From Clostridium sp. CAG:590 (GTDB taxonomy: Bacteria > Bacillota > Clostridia > Lachnospirales > Lachnospiraceae), in contig HF987815.1 in the NCBI GenBank assembly GCA_000431135.1, forward strand, positions 33,466-97,465: DNA of 64,000 nt, given 5' to 3'. A program made the translations under genes and the position numbers. Below the pieces are notes generated by a model that was not told where the DNA came from, ran no database searches, and worked only from the letters and a program-made list of their open reading frames with translations. Of this stretch, positions 26,535-35,218 are shown in pieces; position 1 is the stretch's first letter, and every line of letters begins with the position of its first letter.

Positions 26535-27302
26535 CTACATCTGATATAGTTTCTTCGCATTTGCAAAGGTTGTCTCATATACCGTATCAACATCTACTCC
26601 CTTGATCGTTGCAATCTCCTCTGCCACGTTTGTCAGATACAAGGAACAGTTACGTTTCCCCCGGTAAGGCACAGGCGCCAGATATGGTGCATCCGTCTCT
26701 AATACAATCCGGTCAAGTGGTGTATATGCAACAACCTCCTTGAGCTTCTTCCCATTCTTAAATGTTACAACTCCTCCAACACCAATGTAATACCCCATAT
26801 TCAGATATTCTCTTGCCATCTCTACACCATAGGAAAAGCAATGAATAACACCTCCGGTCTGTCCGTTATGTTCTGCTCTCATGATATCCAATGTATCCTT
26901 TGCCGCATCCCGGCTGTGAATAATGACAGGAAGCTTCCGCCTCTTTGCCACATCCAACTGCGCGGCAAACCACTTCTTCTGCAGCTCCTTTGTCTCTTCC
27001 TCGTAGTAATAATCTAAACCAATCTCTCCGATCGCTAAGATCTTCTCTCTCTTTGAAAGTTCTTTCAACTCTGTCATGTCCGCTTCTGTCAGTCCCGCTG
27101 CATCCTCCGGATGAACGCCAACCGTTCCATACAAAAAGTCATACTGCTTTACAAACTCCACAATACTTCTGGAATTAGGCATAGAACAACCAACATTTAC
27201 AATATATTCCACACCGCCTGCGTGCATTTCCTCTAGGATTGTATTCCTGTCATCATCAAATGCCCTGTCATCATAATGTGCATGTGTCTCAAATATTCTC
27301 AT
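26535..27302 (-). CDS. tatD: TatD-family metal-dependent DNase
   Basis: A 255-residue TIM-barrel hydrolase. The metal ligands are in ETHAHYDD, GEIGLDYY, VIIHSRDA, GVIHCFSYG and LETDAPYLAP, all in the right order for TatD/YcfH. These enzymes are cytoplasmic 3' exonucleases or hydrolases with roles in DNA repair and turnover. The start overlaps the stop of the upstream membrane protein gene by four bases (ATGA), and the FliS-like gene follows after 12 bases. Confidence 0.92.
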   Translation of the reverse strand: MRIFETHAHYDDRAFDDDRNTILEEMHAGGVEYIVNVGCSMPNSRSIVEFVKQYDFLYGTVGVHPEDAAGLTEADMTELKELSKREKILAIGEIGLDYYYEEETKELQKKWFAAQLDVAKRRKLPVIIHSRDAAKDTLDIMRAEHNGQTGGVIHCFSYGVEMAREYLNMGYYIGVGGVVTFKNGKKLKEVVAYTPLDRIVLETDAPYLAPVPYRGKRNCSLYLTNVAEEIATIKGVDVDTVYETTFANAKKLYQM

Positions 27303-29197
27303 ATACTGCCATCCTCTTTTTCTGTGCTGCTATCTTCTGTCGTTTTCTCTTCTGATGTCTGTTCTTCTGATGTCTGTTCTTCTGTCGCAGTATCCCCATC
27401 GGTCACTACCGGTCTGTCTTCCTTTATCGCACCTTTATCTACACCTGTCACAGGTACTCCGGCTTCGGTGGTTGCACTTTCTGTAGTTGCAGACTGCGTA
27501 TCCGTCACCGACTTCTGCGTAATCTCAATCGTAATGATCCGATGAATCCCGTTCTCCTTCTTCTCATACTGAACAGTCACCTCATCCCCCACCGATACTT
27601 TTACAATACTTTCATCGTCTGCAAACTTCTGTTTGTAAACCTCTCCGTCTGAATTCTTCAGATAAACGTATGTCTCTCCATCCATTGTAACATATTCCAT
27701 ATCCGCAACCACAAACGTTACCGACTGTATCTTCTTTTCCGTATCTGTTGTCTCTTCTTCCGCGCCCGAATCCGAGATTCCCTCTTTTGCAAGCAATTGC
27801 CTGTACTTTGCAAAGACCTCTTCCTGACTCTCCGCTGTCACAACCAGATTGTACTGTTCCACATTTACCATGGCATACATCTTCACCAGTCCGCCATTAT
27901 CCGTCAGCACCATAACATAAGTCGGCGTTCCATCCACATTGATCAGACTCGGGAAAGATGCCTTATAATTCTTTTCCTGTACTTCTCCTTCCGCAGAGGA
28001 CATCGCTGAATATTCTTCTGCACCGGAAATAGTATAATATCTCGCTTCCGACGTTCTCTGATTGATCATCACAAACCCGACATTGGATGCATCACCCGTA
28101 ACAGAAGTTACGCCCGTATAGATCCACACATCATCCTCGATCGTCTTAAATCCATAATCATCCGTCGCACGGATACATCCCTTCTGACCGATCACACTGT
28201 TCCAGAAACCGTTGGAAAGCTCTCCATACCAGTTAAATTTATCCTCTAACAGATCCCCATCATATACTCTGTCTACCCAGTTCGGAATATCCGCAACATC
28301 ATAATATTGCATATCACCCGTGACCGGATCAAGCAGCACGGCTCCCTTTACATCCATACCTCCGAACAATCCCACTCTTGCATGCAAGACCGGGCATACA
28401 TAGCAGGGACTGCCATCATCTTTCACTTCAAAATAACATCCGTCAAATATACGGGTTGGATTATGCATTTGTACATACCGGTAAATGTTGTCATTAAAAT
28501 AACCGGATGGTACATATTTCATCCCTTTGGCAAGCTTCACATACTGTGATGTCGAATCCACCGGATTAACCATGACATATCCGGGAATTCCATTCTTCCG
28601 GTTACTCAGATATTTGAAAAAATCTGCGTATTTCAGATTCGCCACCTTCATCGGTGTATCCTTTAAATTGATCTGTGTATATGCATCTTCCACTTCGTAC
28701 TGGCTTACCACATCCGACAACGAACCGATTCTCCGGTTACCAAATATCCTTGCACTGTTTGTATCCATCAATGCAATATTATCTACATTTTCCGACTCCG
28801 GTATATCTTCCGTGACATCCCGCTGCTCAACCGCCAATAGCTTAGAATATCTCTTTGCATTAAAGACCGGTGTACCGGCAAGATTACCAAAGAATAATAC
28901 CAGAACACAAAATACCGGTATCAATACAAGCAGTATCAACTGCACCCGTCCGTTCTCTTTGGTAAAATACCGGAAATTCTTCTTCACTCCATCGGTGAAT
29001 CTCTCCTTCCGGCTTCTTCCCACAATCCCTACAAATATAAAGATCAGACTAATCACAACGGAATGAAACAACAGCCAGAACCAGAACTCCTGATTCTGAA
29101 TATTGATCGCCGGATAATAAATATAATAATTAACACCTAACCATATAACTGAAATCAACAATGCTACCGGCATACTGCCGCCCTTTTTCTTACTCAT
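27299..29197 (-). CDS. Membrane-anchored protein with large extracytoplasmic domain
   Basis: A 632-residue protein that I do not recognise by name. Three N-terminal helices (VALLISVIWLGVNYYIYYP, FWLLFHSVVISLIFIFVGIV, LILLVLIPVFCVLVLFFG) are followed by a globular region at about 120-450 with many aromatic residues and motifs such as ATDDYGFKTIEDDVWIYTGV, SVTGDASNVGFVMINQRTSE and KASFPSLINVDGTPTYVMVL. A short beta domain at about 495-570 resembles an OB fold, and the tail is low-complexity Thr/Glu (EEQTSEEQTSEEKTTEDSST). It probably faces the outside. The start is ATG 29197 with GGAGG 7 bases upstream. It is the first gene of the unit with tatD and the FliS-like gene. Function unknown. Confidence 0.7.
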   Translation of the reverse strand: MSKKKGGSMPVALLISVIWLGVNYYIYYPAINIQNQEFWFWLLFHSVVISLIFIFVGIVGRSRKERFTDGVKKNFRYFTKENGRVQLILLVLIPVFCVLVLFFGNLAGTPVFNAKRYSKLLAVEQRDVTEDIPESENVDNIALMDTNSARIFGNRRIGSLSDVVSQYEVEDAYTQINLKDTPMKVANLKYADFFKYLSNRKNGIPGYVMVNPVDSTSQYVKLAKGMKYVPSGYFNDNIYRYVQMHNPTRIFDGCYFEVKDDGSPCYVCPVLHARVGLFGGMDVKGAVLLDPVTGDMQYYDVADIPNWVDRVYDGDLLEDKFNWYGELSNGFWNSVIGQKGCIRATDDYGFKTIEDDVWIYTGVTSVTGDASNVGFVMINQRTSEARYYTISGAEEYSAMSSAEGEVQEKNYKASFPSLINVDGTPTYVMVLTDNGGLVKMYAMVNVEQYNLVVTAESQEEVFAKYRQLLAKEGISDSGAEEETTDTEKKIQSVTFVVADMEYVTMDGETYVYLKNSDGEVYKQKFADDESIVKVSVGDEVTVQYEKKENGIHRIITIEITQKSVTDTQSATTESATTEAGVPVTGVDKGAIKEDRPVVTDGDTATEEQTSEEQTSEEKTTEDSSTEKEDGSI

Positions 29198-29271
29198 ATA
29201 ATAACCTCCATCTCTTATCAAACCATTGTTATTGTACTATATTTTCCCACGAGTTACAACGATTTAGACAA

Positions 29272-29300
29272 TAGACACTCCGGTAAAATTATGCTATAAT
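29272..29300 (+). promoter_or_regulatory. Promoter of the lipoprotein-paaK-ACT unit
   Basis: TAGACA (29272-29277), 17 bases, TATAAT (29295-29300), placed 38 bases before the lipoprotein ATG. The -10 is perfect and the -35 has one mismatch. Confidence 0.7.
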
Positions 29301-29338
29301 TAAACACAATATACAAAAGTGTGAGCAGGAGGCTTATT

Positions 29339-30091
29339 ATGAAATCTACAATCAAGAAATTAACAACACTATCCATGGTTTTCATCCTGGTTTTTTCCCT
29401 TTGTGGTTGCAGCTTATTTGACAGCCGTGCGAAGGTCTATTCAAGATATGCGATCAGTCTTTTAGACATTAACTATAAGAATATATCGAAGGATTATATG
29501 ACATTGACCGGAGTGTCCCAGAAGGATGCGGAAGCCGTTTATGTCGACAATATGGATTATCAGGCACATAACCTCATGAACTATTATGGAGTGAAAGAAG
29601 TCGATGACGGAACCATTCTTTCCGAGTTTTATTATCTGGCACAGAGCATTTTTGCAAATGCCAAATACGAAGTTACCAAGGTAAAGAAAGACAAAGAATC
29701 CGATTCCTACACATTGGAATTAACCGTTTATCCGCTTGATACATTAGAGACATCTTATGATGACGTCGTTGCCTACATTGAAGACTTCAACCGTAAGGTA
29801 GATGATGGTAATTACAATAACACAACGGAAGTAGAATACGAAACAGAGTTTGCGGAAGGCATTATTGATATTCTGAAGAAGACCGCGGAGAAACCGGGAT
29901 ACATGGATCCGGTCGTATTAGAGATTCCAATTCAGCCATCCGATGATTATTACTATATTACAGATGACGACTTCTTAAAGATTGACCAGAACATTTTGTA
30001 TATCCGCGAGAATCCGTCAACCGAAACAACCAACAACTCTTCAGAGGCTACCGATTCATCAACAGAAGCCTCTGATACACAAGCAGAATAG
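29339..30091 (+). CDS. Lipoprotein of unknown function
   Basis: A 250-residue exported lipoprotein with signal MKSTIKKLTTLSMVFILVFS and lipobox LCGCS. The mature protein is mainly helical (AKVYSRYAISLLDINYKNIS, FYYLAQSIFANAKYEVTKVK) with a strand pair and a Thr/Ser/Glu-rich tail. I do not recognise the family. The ATG lies 7 bases behind AGGAGG; an upstream GTG reading is unlikely. It lies 21 bases before the paaK-like gene and is probably co-transcribed, although the functions look unrelated. Confidence 0.72.
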   Translation: MKSTIKKLTTLSMVFILVFSLCGCSLFDSRAKVYSRYAISLLDINYKNISKDYMTLTGVSQKDAEAVYVDNMDYQAHNLMNYYGVKEVDDGTILSEFYYLAQSIFANAKYEVTKVKKDKESDSYTLELTVYPLDTLETSYDDVVAYIEDFNRKVDDGNYNNTTEVEYETEFAEGIIDILKKTAEKPGYMDPVVLEIPIQPSDDYYYITDDDFLKIDQNILYIRENPSTETTNNSSEATDSSTEASDTQAE

Positions 30092-30112
30092 CATACACAA
30101 GGAGAAAGAAAC

Positions 30113-31411
30113 ATGATTTGGAACGAAGCAAGAGAATGTATGAGCAGAGATGAGATGACCAATCTGCAAAGTGCCCGTTTAAGAAAAGAAGTAAGCCGCG
30201 TATATCATAACGTAGAGCCTTACCGTAAGAAGATGCAGGCAGCCGGTCTGGAACCGGGTGATATCGGAGGAATCGAGGATATCCACAAACTTCCATTTAC
30301 TACCAAGGATGATTTAAGAGACAACTATCCATTCGGATTATTTGCCGTACCTCTCAGTGAGATTGTACGTATCCACGCCTCTTCCGGAACGACAGGAAAA
30401 GCTACCGTTGTCGGATATACAAGAAAAGATATCGATGTCTGGGCAGAATGTGTTGCACGTTGTTGCGCAATGGCGGGTCTTGGAAGAAATGATATTATCC
30501 AGGTCGCATACGGTTACGGTTTATTCACCGGAGGTCTTGGTGGACATTACGGTGCAGAACATTTAGGGGCTACCGTTGTTCCAATGTCTACCGGTAACAC
30601 AAAGAAATTAATCGATATGATGATCGACTTCGGTGCTACCGGATTGATGTGTACACCTTCATACCTGATGCATATTGCAGAAGTTATTGAGGAGCAGGGC
30701 TTAAAGGATAAGATCAAATTAAAAGCAACTCTGAATGGTGCAGAGCCTTGGACTGAGAATATGCGCAAACAGATTGAGGAACGTCTCGGTATCGAAGCAC
30801 ATGATATATATGGTCTGTCTGAGATTATGGGACCGGGTGTTGCTACAGACTGTCATTTCCATAGAGGATTACATATATTTGAAGATCATTTTTATCCGGA
30901 GATCATTGATCCTAAGACATTAGAACCACTTCCGGACGGCGAGACCGGCGAGCTTGTGATTACAACGCTTACAAAGGAAGGTATTCCAATGATCCGCTAT
31001 CGCACAAAGGATCTTACCAGCATCACACATGAGAAATGCGAATGCGGACGTACCACCGCCCGTATCAGCAGATTCAAAGGTCGTTCTGATGATATGCTGA
31101 TCATTCGTGGTGTCAACGTATTCCCTAGCCAGGTAGAAACGGCTTTGCTTACCGTAGACGGCATTACCCCGAATTATCAGATCATTGTAGACCGTGTCAA
31201 CCATCAGGATACATTAGCAATCTTAGTAGAAGTAGAAGAACGATTCTTCTCTGATGAGATCAAGGAATTAGAGAACTTGCAAAAGAAGATTGAACACGCT
31301 GTACATCAGGCGATCGGATTACACGCAAAGATCAAATTAGTTGAGCCAAAGACCATCGAGAGAAGCATGGGTAAAGCAGTTCGTGTTATCGACAAGAGAA
31401 AATTAGACTAA
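30113..31411 (+). CDS. paaK: Phenylacetate-CoA ligase family enzyme
   Basis: A 432-residue adenylate-forming ligase of PaaK length and layout. The P-loop is HASSGTTGKATVVGYTRKDI, followed by IQVAYGYGLFTGGLGGHYGA, the adenylation motif DIYGLSEIMGPGVA, the hinge ISRFKGRSDDMLIIRGVNVF and the C-terminal SMGKAVRVIDKR. It activates an aryl or acyl carboxylate with ATP and CoA in the cytoplasm. In clostridia such genes usually stand next to an ACT-domain gene, as here, and process aromatic amino acid products such as phenylacetate or indoleacetate. The exact substrate is inference. AAGGAG lies 8 bases before the ATG. The Cys pair CECG in the C-terminal part is typical. Confidence 0.87.
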   Translation: MIWNEARECMSRDEMTNLQSARLRKEVSRVYHNVEPYRKKMQAAGLEPGDIGGIEDIHKLPFTTKDDLRDNYPFGLFAVPLSEIVRIHASSGTTGKATVVGYTRKDIDVWAECVARCCAMAGLGRNDIIQVAYGYGLFTGGLGGHYGAEHLGATVVPMSTGNTKKLIDMMIDFGATGLMCTPSYLMHIAEVIEEQGLKDKIKLKATLNGAEPWTENMRKQIEERLGIEAHDIYGLSEIMGPGVATDCHFHRGLHIFEDHFYPEIIDPKTLEPLPDGETGELVITTLTKEGIPMIRYRTKDLTSITHEKCECGRTTARISRFKGRSDDMLIIRGVNVFPSQVETALLTVDGITPNYQIIVDRVNHQDTLAILVEVEERFFSDEIKELENLQKKIEHAVHQAIGLHAKIKLVEPKTIERSMGKAVRVIDKRKLD

Positions 31412-31432
31412 TTATGAATTGGAGGGATTCTT

Positions 31433-31867
31433 ATGTTTATCAAACAGCTGACTGTATTTATTGAGAATCGTGCCGGCCGGTTAGAGCAGGTAACTCAGAT
31501 ATTAAAAGACAACGAGATCAACATCGTTTCCGTGTCACTGGCTGATACAAGTGATTACGGTCTGCTCCGCCTGATCTTATCCGATCCGGACAAAGCCGTA
31601 AGTGTATTAAAAGAAGCAGGTCTTTCTGCCATGACAACGAATGTCATTGCAGTAAAATTAACACAGCATGTCGGAAAGCTCGGCGAGTTGCTCGCCATCC
31701 TTTCTACTGCCGGTGTCAATGTAGAATATATGTATGGATTAACATCCGGTGACGAAAACGCATCCATCGTTCTGAAAACAAACGATCAGGAACGTGCCTT
31801 AGATGCTATCCAGAATTCATCTTTCGAGTTACTCACAACAGAAGAGACATATTCTATGAACGATTAA
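31433..31867 (+). CDS. Tandem ACT-domain protein
   Basis: A 144-residue protein made of two ACT domains: residues 1-68 (FIKQLTVFIENRAGRLEQVT, NIVSVSLADTSDYGLLRLIL) and 69-140 (VIAVKLTQHVGKLGELLAIL, VNVEYMYGLTSGDENASIVL). ACT domains bind amino acids. This short type is regularly encoded after paaK-like ligases, where it may sense an aromatic amino acid or regulate the ligase. GGAGG lies 7 bases before the ATG, 21 bases after the ligase stop, and a strong terminator follows. Confidence 0.88.
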   Translation: MFIKQLTVFIENRAGRLEQVTQILKDNEINIVSVSLADTSDYGLLRLILSDPDKAVSVLKEAGLSAMTTNVIAVKLTQHVGKLGELLAILSTAGVNVEYMYGLTSGDENASIVLKTNDQERALDAIQNSSFELLTTEETYSMND

Positions 31868-31881
31868 ATACTTACACAAAA

Positions 31882-31914
31882 ATGAGGAGATAATGATATC
31901 CATTATCTCCTCAT
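31882..31914. terminator. Strong bidirectional terminator
   Basis: ATGAGGAGATAATG (31882-31895) pairs perfectly with CATTATCTCCTCAT (31901-31914) with a 5-base loop, A-rich before and T-rich after. It separates the ACT gene (+) from the symporter gene (-). Confidence 0.92.
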
Positions 31915-31920
31915 TTTTTA

Positions 31921-33456
31921 TTAATCCTCTAAAGAATGGGATACGTGAACGGTTACTGTCTCATCATAACACTTGAAGATATCCTCTACATACTGTTTAT
32001 CCATCTTTGGTGTAACCGCACTTACGATCGGTACGATAATCAGTCCTGCCATCATTGCAATTGCACCCGCATTGATCGGAGAGGCAATAAACTTAATAAA
32101 CATATTCGAAACAGTGATTCCCACACCTACAATATAACTTGCCCATACTGCTGCTTTTGTGATCTTCTTAGAGTAGAGACCATACATAAACGGTGCCAGA
32201 AATGCTCCTGCCAATGCTCCCCATGACACACCCATCAACTGTGCAATGAACATCGGAGGATTCAGCGCCAACACAACGGATAAGATAATAAATCCGGCAA
32301 CTAACACACGCATCACAATAAGCTGCGTCTTATCACTCATATTTTTTGCAACAGATTCTTTTAAGAAATCCAATGTCAATGTAGAACTTGATGTCAATAC
32401 AAGGGATGATAATGTTGACATAGACGCAGATAATACCAACACGATCACAATACCGATCAACAGATCCGGCAAGGTTGATAACATCTGTGGCACAATAGAA
32501 TCATACGCAACACTTCCATCCGGATTATAGATTGCCGGACAGTCAAACAAACGTCCAAAACCACCTAAGAAATAACATCCACCGGAAATAATGATCGCAA
32601 AGAATGTAGAAATGATCGTTCCTGTCTTAACCGCTTTCTCATCCTTGATCGCATAAAACTTGTGCACCATCTGCGGCAGTCCCCATGTTCCAAGAGAAGT
32701 TAATATAACAACGCCTAACAGATTCAACGGATCCGGTCCAAAGAAACTTGCAAGCAATCCCTGTCCTCCCTGCAATGCAGGTACAGCAACATCATCTGCA
32801 CTAATCGCTGACAACTCTTTAAGTGCATTTAAAAATCCGCCCTGACCATTTAATACTGCGCCAATGACTGCACAGATACCGATCAGCATGATAATTCCCT
32901 GAATAAAATCATTCCACGCCGTTGCCATATAACCACCAACAATGACATACACACCCGTAAGTAATGCCATCACAATAATACATACTTTGTAATCAATATT
33001 AAATGCCATTCCAAACAATCTGGATAATCCATTATAAATAGAAGCCGTATAAGGAACCAGGAATATAAATGCAATAACAGATCCGGCAATCCGTAAGGAT
33101 TTGGACCGGAAACGGGTACCAAAGAATTCCGGCATGGTCTTTGCATCTAACCGCTGCGTCATTACACGCGTTCTTCTTCCTAATACAAGCCATGCAAGCA
33201 AACTTCCAATAAATGCATTACCAAGTCCGATCCATGTCGATGCCAGACCATATTTCCATCCAAACTGTCCAGCATAACCAACAAACACAACCGAAGAAAA
33301 GTACGAAGTTCCAAATGCAAATGCCGTAAGCCATGGGCCAACGCCTCTTCCTCCTAATACAAAATCATTCACGTTTGTGGCATGTTTTCTTGAGTACAGA
33401 CCAACACCAACCATTACTGAAAAAAAGATCAGTAACAATAAAATCTTAATTGCCAT
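31921..33456 (-). CDS. Sodium:solute symporter (SSS family)
   Basis: A 511-residue membrane protein with about 13 helices. The N-terminal VNDFVLGGRGVGPWLTAFAF and SYFSSVVFVGYAGQFGWKYG are typical of the SSS/SLC5 fold, as are VGGYMATAWNDFIQGIIMLI and SASMSTLSSLVLTSSSTLTL, which contribute to the sodium site. It imports a small organic solute with Na+; members carry proline, pantothenate, sugars or carboxylates, and I cannot tell which here. It has a consensus promoter and a palindromic operator just after the start site, which it shares with the acyl-CoA ligase gene at 42426. I therefore infer a carboxylate or related compound as substrate. Confidence 0.86.
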   Translation of the reverse strand: MAIKILLLLIFFSVMVGVGLYSRKHATNVNDFVLGGRGVGPWLTAFAFGTSYFSSVVFVGYAGQFGWKYGLASTWIGLGNAFIGSLLAWLVLGRRTRVMTQRLDAKTMPEFFGTRFRSKSLRIAGSVIAFIFLVPYTASIYNGLSRLFGMAFNIDYKVCIIVMALLTGVYVIVGGYMATAWNDFIQGIIMLIGICAVIGAVLNGQGGFLNALKELSAISADDVAVPALQGGQGLLASFFGPDPLNLLGVVILTSLGTWGLPQMVHKFYAIKDEKAVKTGTIISTFFAIIISGGCYFLGGFGRLFDCPAIYNPDGSVAYDSIVPQMLSTLPDLLIGIVIVLVLSASMSTLSSLVLTSSSTLTLDFLKESVAKNMSDKTQLIVMRVLVAGFIILSVVLALNPPMFIAQLMGVSWGALAGAFLAPFMYGLYSKKITKAAVWASYIVGVGITVSNMFIKFIASPINAGAIAMMAGLIIVPIVSAVTPKMDKQYVEDIFKCYDETVTVHVSHSLED

Positions 33457-33525
33457 TTTCCTATTCTCCCTTTTTGTTTTCTTTTGTAGAAAGTACGGTA
33501 AACATTCCCTCTACATTTTTCCCAT

Positions 33526-33553
33526 TTAAAGCTTTTATGTTTTAAAGCTTTAA
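33526..33553 (-). promoter_or_regulatory. Tandem palindromic operator before the symporter gene
   Basis: TTAAAGCTTTAA (33542-33553) is a perfect palindrome and TTAAAGCTTTTA (33526-33537) is a near copy, centres 16 bases apart. On the minus strand the first is preceded by CG, giving CGTTAAAGCTTTAAA, which recurs at 42350-42364. It starts about 13 bases after the promoter -10, a repressor-like position. Confidence 0.65.
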
Positions 33554-33565
33554 CGTCATAAAGTG

Positions 33566-33594
33566 ATTATACGCACTCCTCACCTTTCTGTCAA
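33566..33594 (-). promoter_or_regulatory. Consensus promoter of the symporter gene
   Basis: The minus strand has TTGACA (33589-33594), 17 bases, TATAAT (33566-33571): full consensus. The -35 overlaps the stop codon of the chromate transporter gene. Such a strong promoter fits control by a repressor at the palindromes downstream. Confidence 0.85.
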
Positions 33595-35039
33595 GAAAAA
33601 AAGGATATATATATTCCCAATGTTGCAACAAGATTTATCAGCAATATCACCATTGAATTCAACCGGAACCGTAATGTCAGGAAAAAGTCCACAATGTATC
33701 CGGCTGCCAGGGCAAGCAAAACGGTTATTCCCTGTACTCCGAGACCATTTCCGATATTCATGCACTGATTGCACAGCGATAACATAATATTGATAAGCAG
33801 CCCCGCGATAACCGGTGCGATCCACTGGCTGATCGTCTTAAATATATTCAAATGAATAAATGCATCATACAAATAATAAACGATACTGAAAAATCCGCAA
33901 GACACTGCCATGCTGACCACAAACCCAAGCAACGCAAACAGAATGGAAGCAGCGGCCGTTCCTCCCACATTTTCCCCGAAGAAATACCCGATTCCAGCAA
34001 GAGTCTTACAAAGAATCGAACCCGGAAGGATGTTGACTACAGATACCAACTGTCCATAAAACTGCTGTTGTGTCACCATATCGCCTTCAATGAAAATACC
34101 ATCCGCAATTGTCAGATACGCATCCCCTCCACCGAAGGACATCAGCACAGACAATCCGCCCTTCAGTACAAACGATACCACATCCGGATACATCAATCCG
34201 ACAATCAGTGCAACAAATGCAGTCATCCCAAACCACACTGCCAGATCCTGAAACAACGACCGCTTATCGATCTTAAAATCATACCGTGCCATCCGCAGAC
34301 TGCGGATCAGTCCATAGACCGACAATACTATCATCACGATCGGCACACCCACGGAACATGCATCCGGAAGGATATGCGTCCCTTTTCCATTTCCCAAAAG
34401 AAAAAGGATTCCCAATATTCCACTGATAAGCAAATGTTTCTTTGTATACTCGCCACGCGTATAAAATACAAAGAAAAAGACCAATGCCAGTAATTGTACC
34501 GTCGATACCGAAAAAAGCGGGACCTGCTGAATACCAAATATCTGATAGATGTTCTTCCCTCCTACAAGAAGAAACACGACTATCATTACACCAATTGATT
34601 TGTACAACTGATCTTTTCCTTTTTCCGATCTTCTCTTATGTACCGAATAAATATATCTGGTCAACAGCAGGATAATAAATGCAGATACTCCGATCGTCAG
34701 ACATTCGATCACCCGTAAAACACTGTCCTGCACCATTGAAAATGCACTGAGCATCAATACCGTCCCCAATGCACCCGGCAACGCCATACACAAAGCACCT
34801 GATACCATTCCGACAATTCCGAAGTTCCGTCTTCCAAACGAACCGGAAATCTCAACCGGTAATGCACCCGGGGTAATACTTGCTACAATAACATCTTTTT
34901 CATACTGTTCCTTTGTATCAATTTTAGCCTTTGTAATTACTTCATCTTCAATGACCGGAATTAAGATACTGCCTCCGCCAAATCCGATGCAGCCGACTTT
35001 TGTCATAGATGCTAAAAATGAAATAAACTTCCTGTTCAT
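33591..35039 (-). CDS. Chromate-transporter family protein, two CHR domains fused
   Basis: A 482-residue membrane protein. Each half has the CHR pattern: the N-half has KVGCIGFGGGSILIPVIEDE and VIVASITPGALPVEISGSFG, and the C-half has MSFGGGDAYLTIADGIFIEG and VVNILPGSILCKTLAGIGYF. Ten to twelve helices are likely. Characterised CHR proteins export chromate or related anions; in gut clostridia the true substrate is unknown. The start follows GAGGAG. A promoter with TATAAT lies about 70 bases upstream, and no other gene is in the unit. Confidence 0.85.
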   Translation of the reverse strand: MNRKFISFLASMTKVGCIGFGGGSILIPVIEDEVITKAKIDTKEQYEKDVIVASITPGALPVEISGSFGRRNFGIVGMVSGALCMALPGALGTVLMLSAFSMVQDSVLRVIECLTIGVSAFIILLLTRYIYSVHKRRSEKGKDQLYKSIGVMIVVFLLVGGKNIYQIFGIQQVPLFSVSTVQLLALVFFFVFYTRGEYTKKHLLISGILGILFLLGNGKGTHILPDACSVGVPIVMIVLSVYGLIRSLRMARYDFKIDKRSLFQDLAVWFGMTAFVALIVGLMYPDVVSFVLKGGLSVLMSFGGGDAYLTIADGIFIEGDMVTQQQFYGQLVSVVNILPGSILCKTLAGIGYFFGENVGGTAAASILFALLGFVVSMAVSCGFFSIVYYLYDAFIHLNIFKTISQWIAPVIAGLLINIMLSLCNQCMNIGNGLGVQGITVLLALAAGYIVDFFLTLRFRLNSMVILLINLVATLGIYISFFS

Positions 35040-35106
35040 ACCTTTACACTCCTCTATCCGTGTAATCCTTATCTGTATCGATTGTTTCCAATCTCGAATT
35101 ACCTAT

Positions 35107-35135
35107 ATTATAGCAAGGTTTATATGTATATACAA
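35107..35135 (-). promoter_or_regulatory. Promoter of the chromate-type transporter gene
   Basis: The minus strand has TTGTAT (35130-35135), 17 bases, TATAAT (35107-35112), about 68 bases before the ATG. Confidence 0.7.
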
Positions 35136-35218
35136 GCTTTATTTCATATTTTTCATACTGTCTTTATATGAATTAAGCATTTTCAATGGTTTCACAACAA
35201 TATTTTTCAATTTGCACT

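Noticed and set aside
35134..35145. Third copy of the TTAAAGCTTTAA operator
   Set aside because: The sequence is acaagctttatt, which lacks one half of the palindrome.
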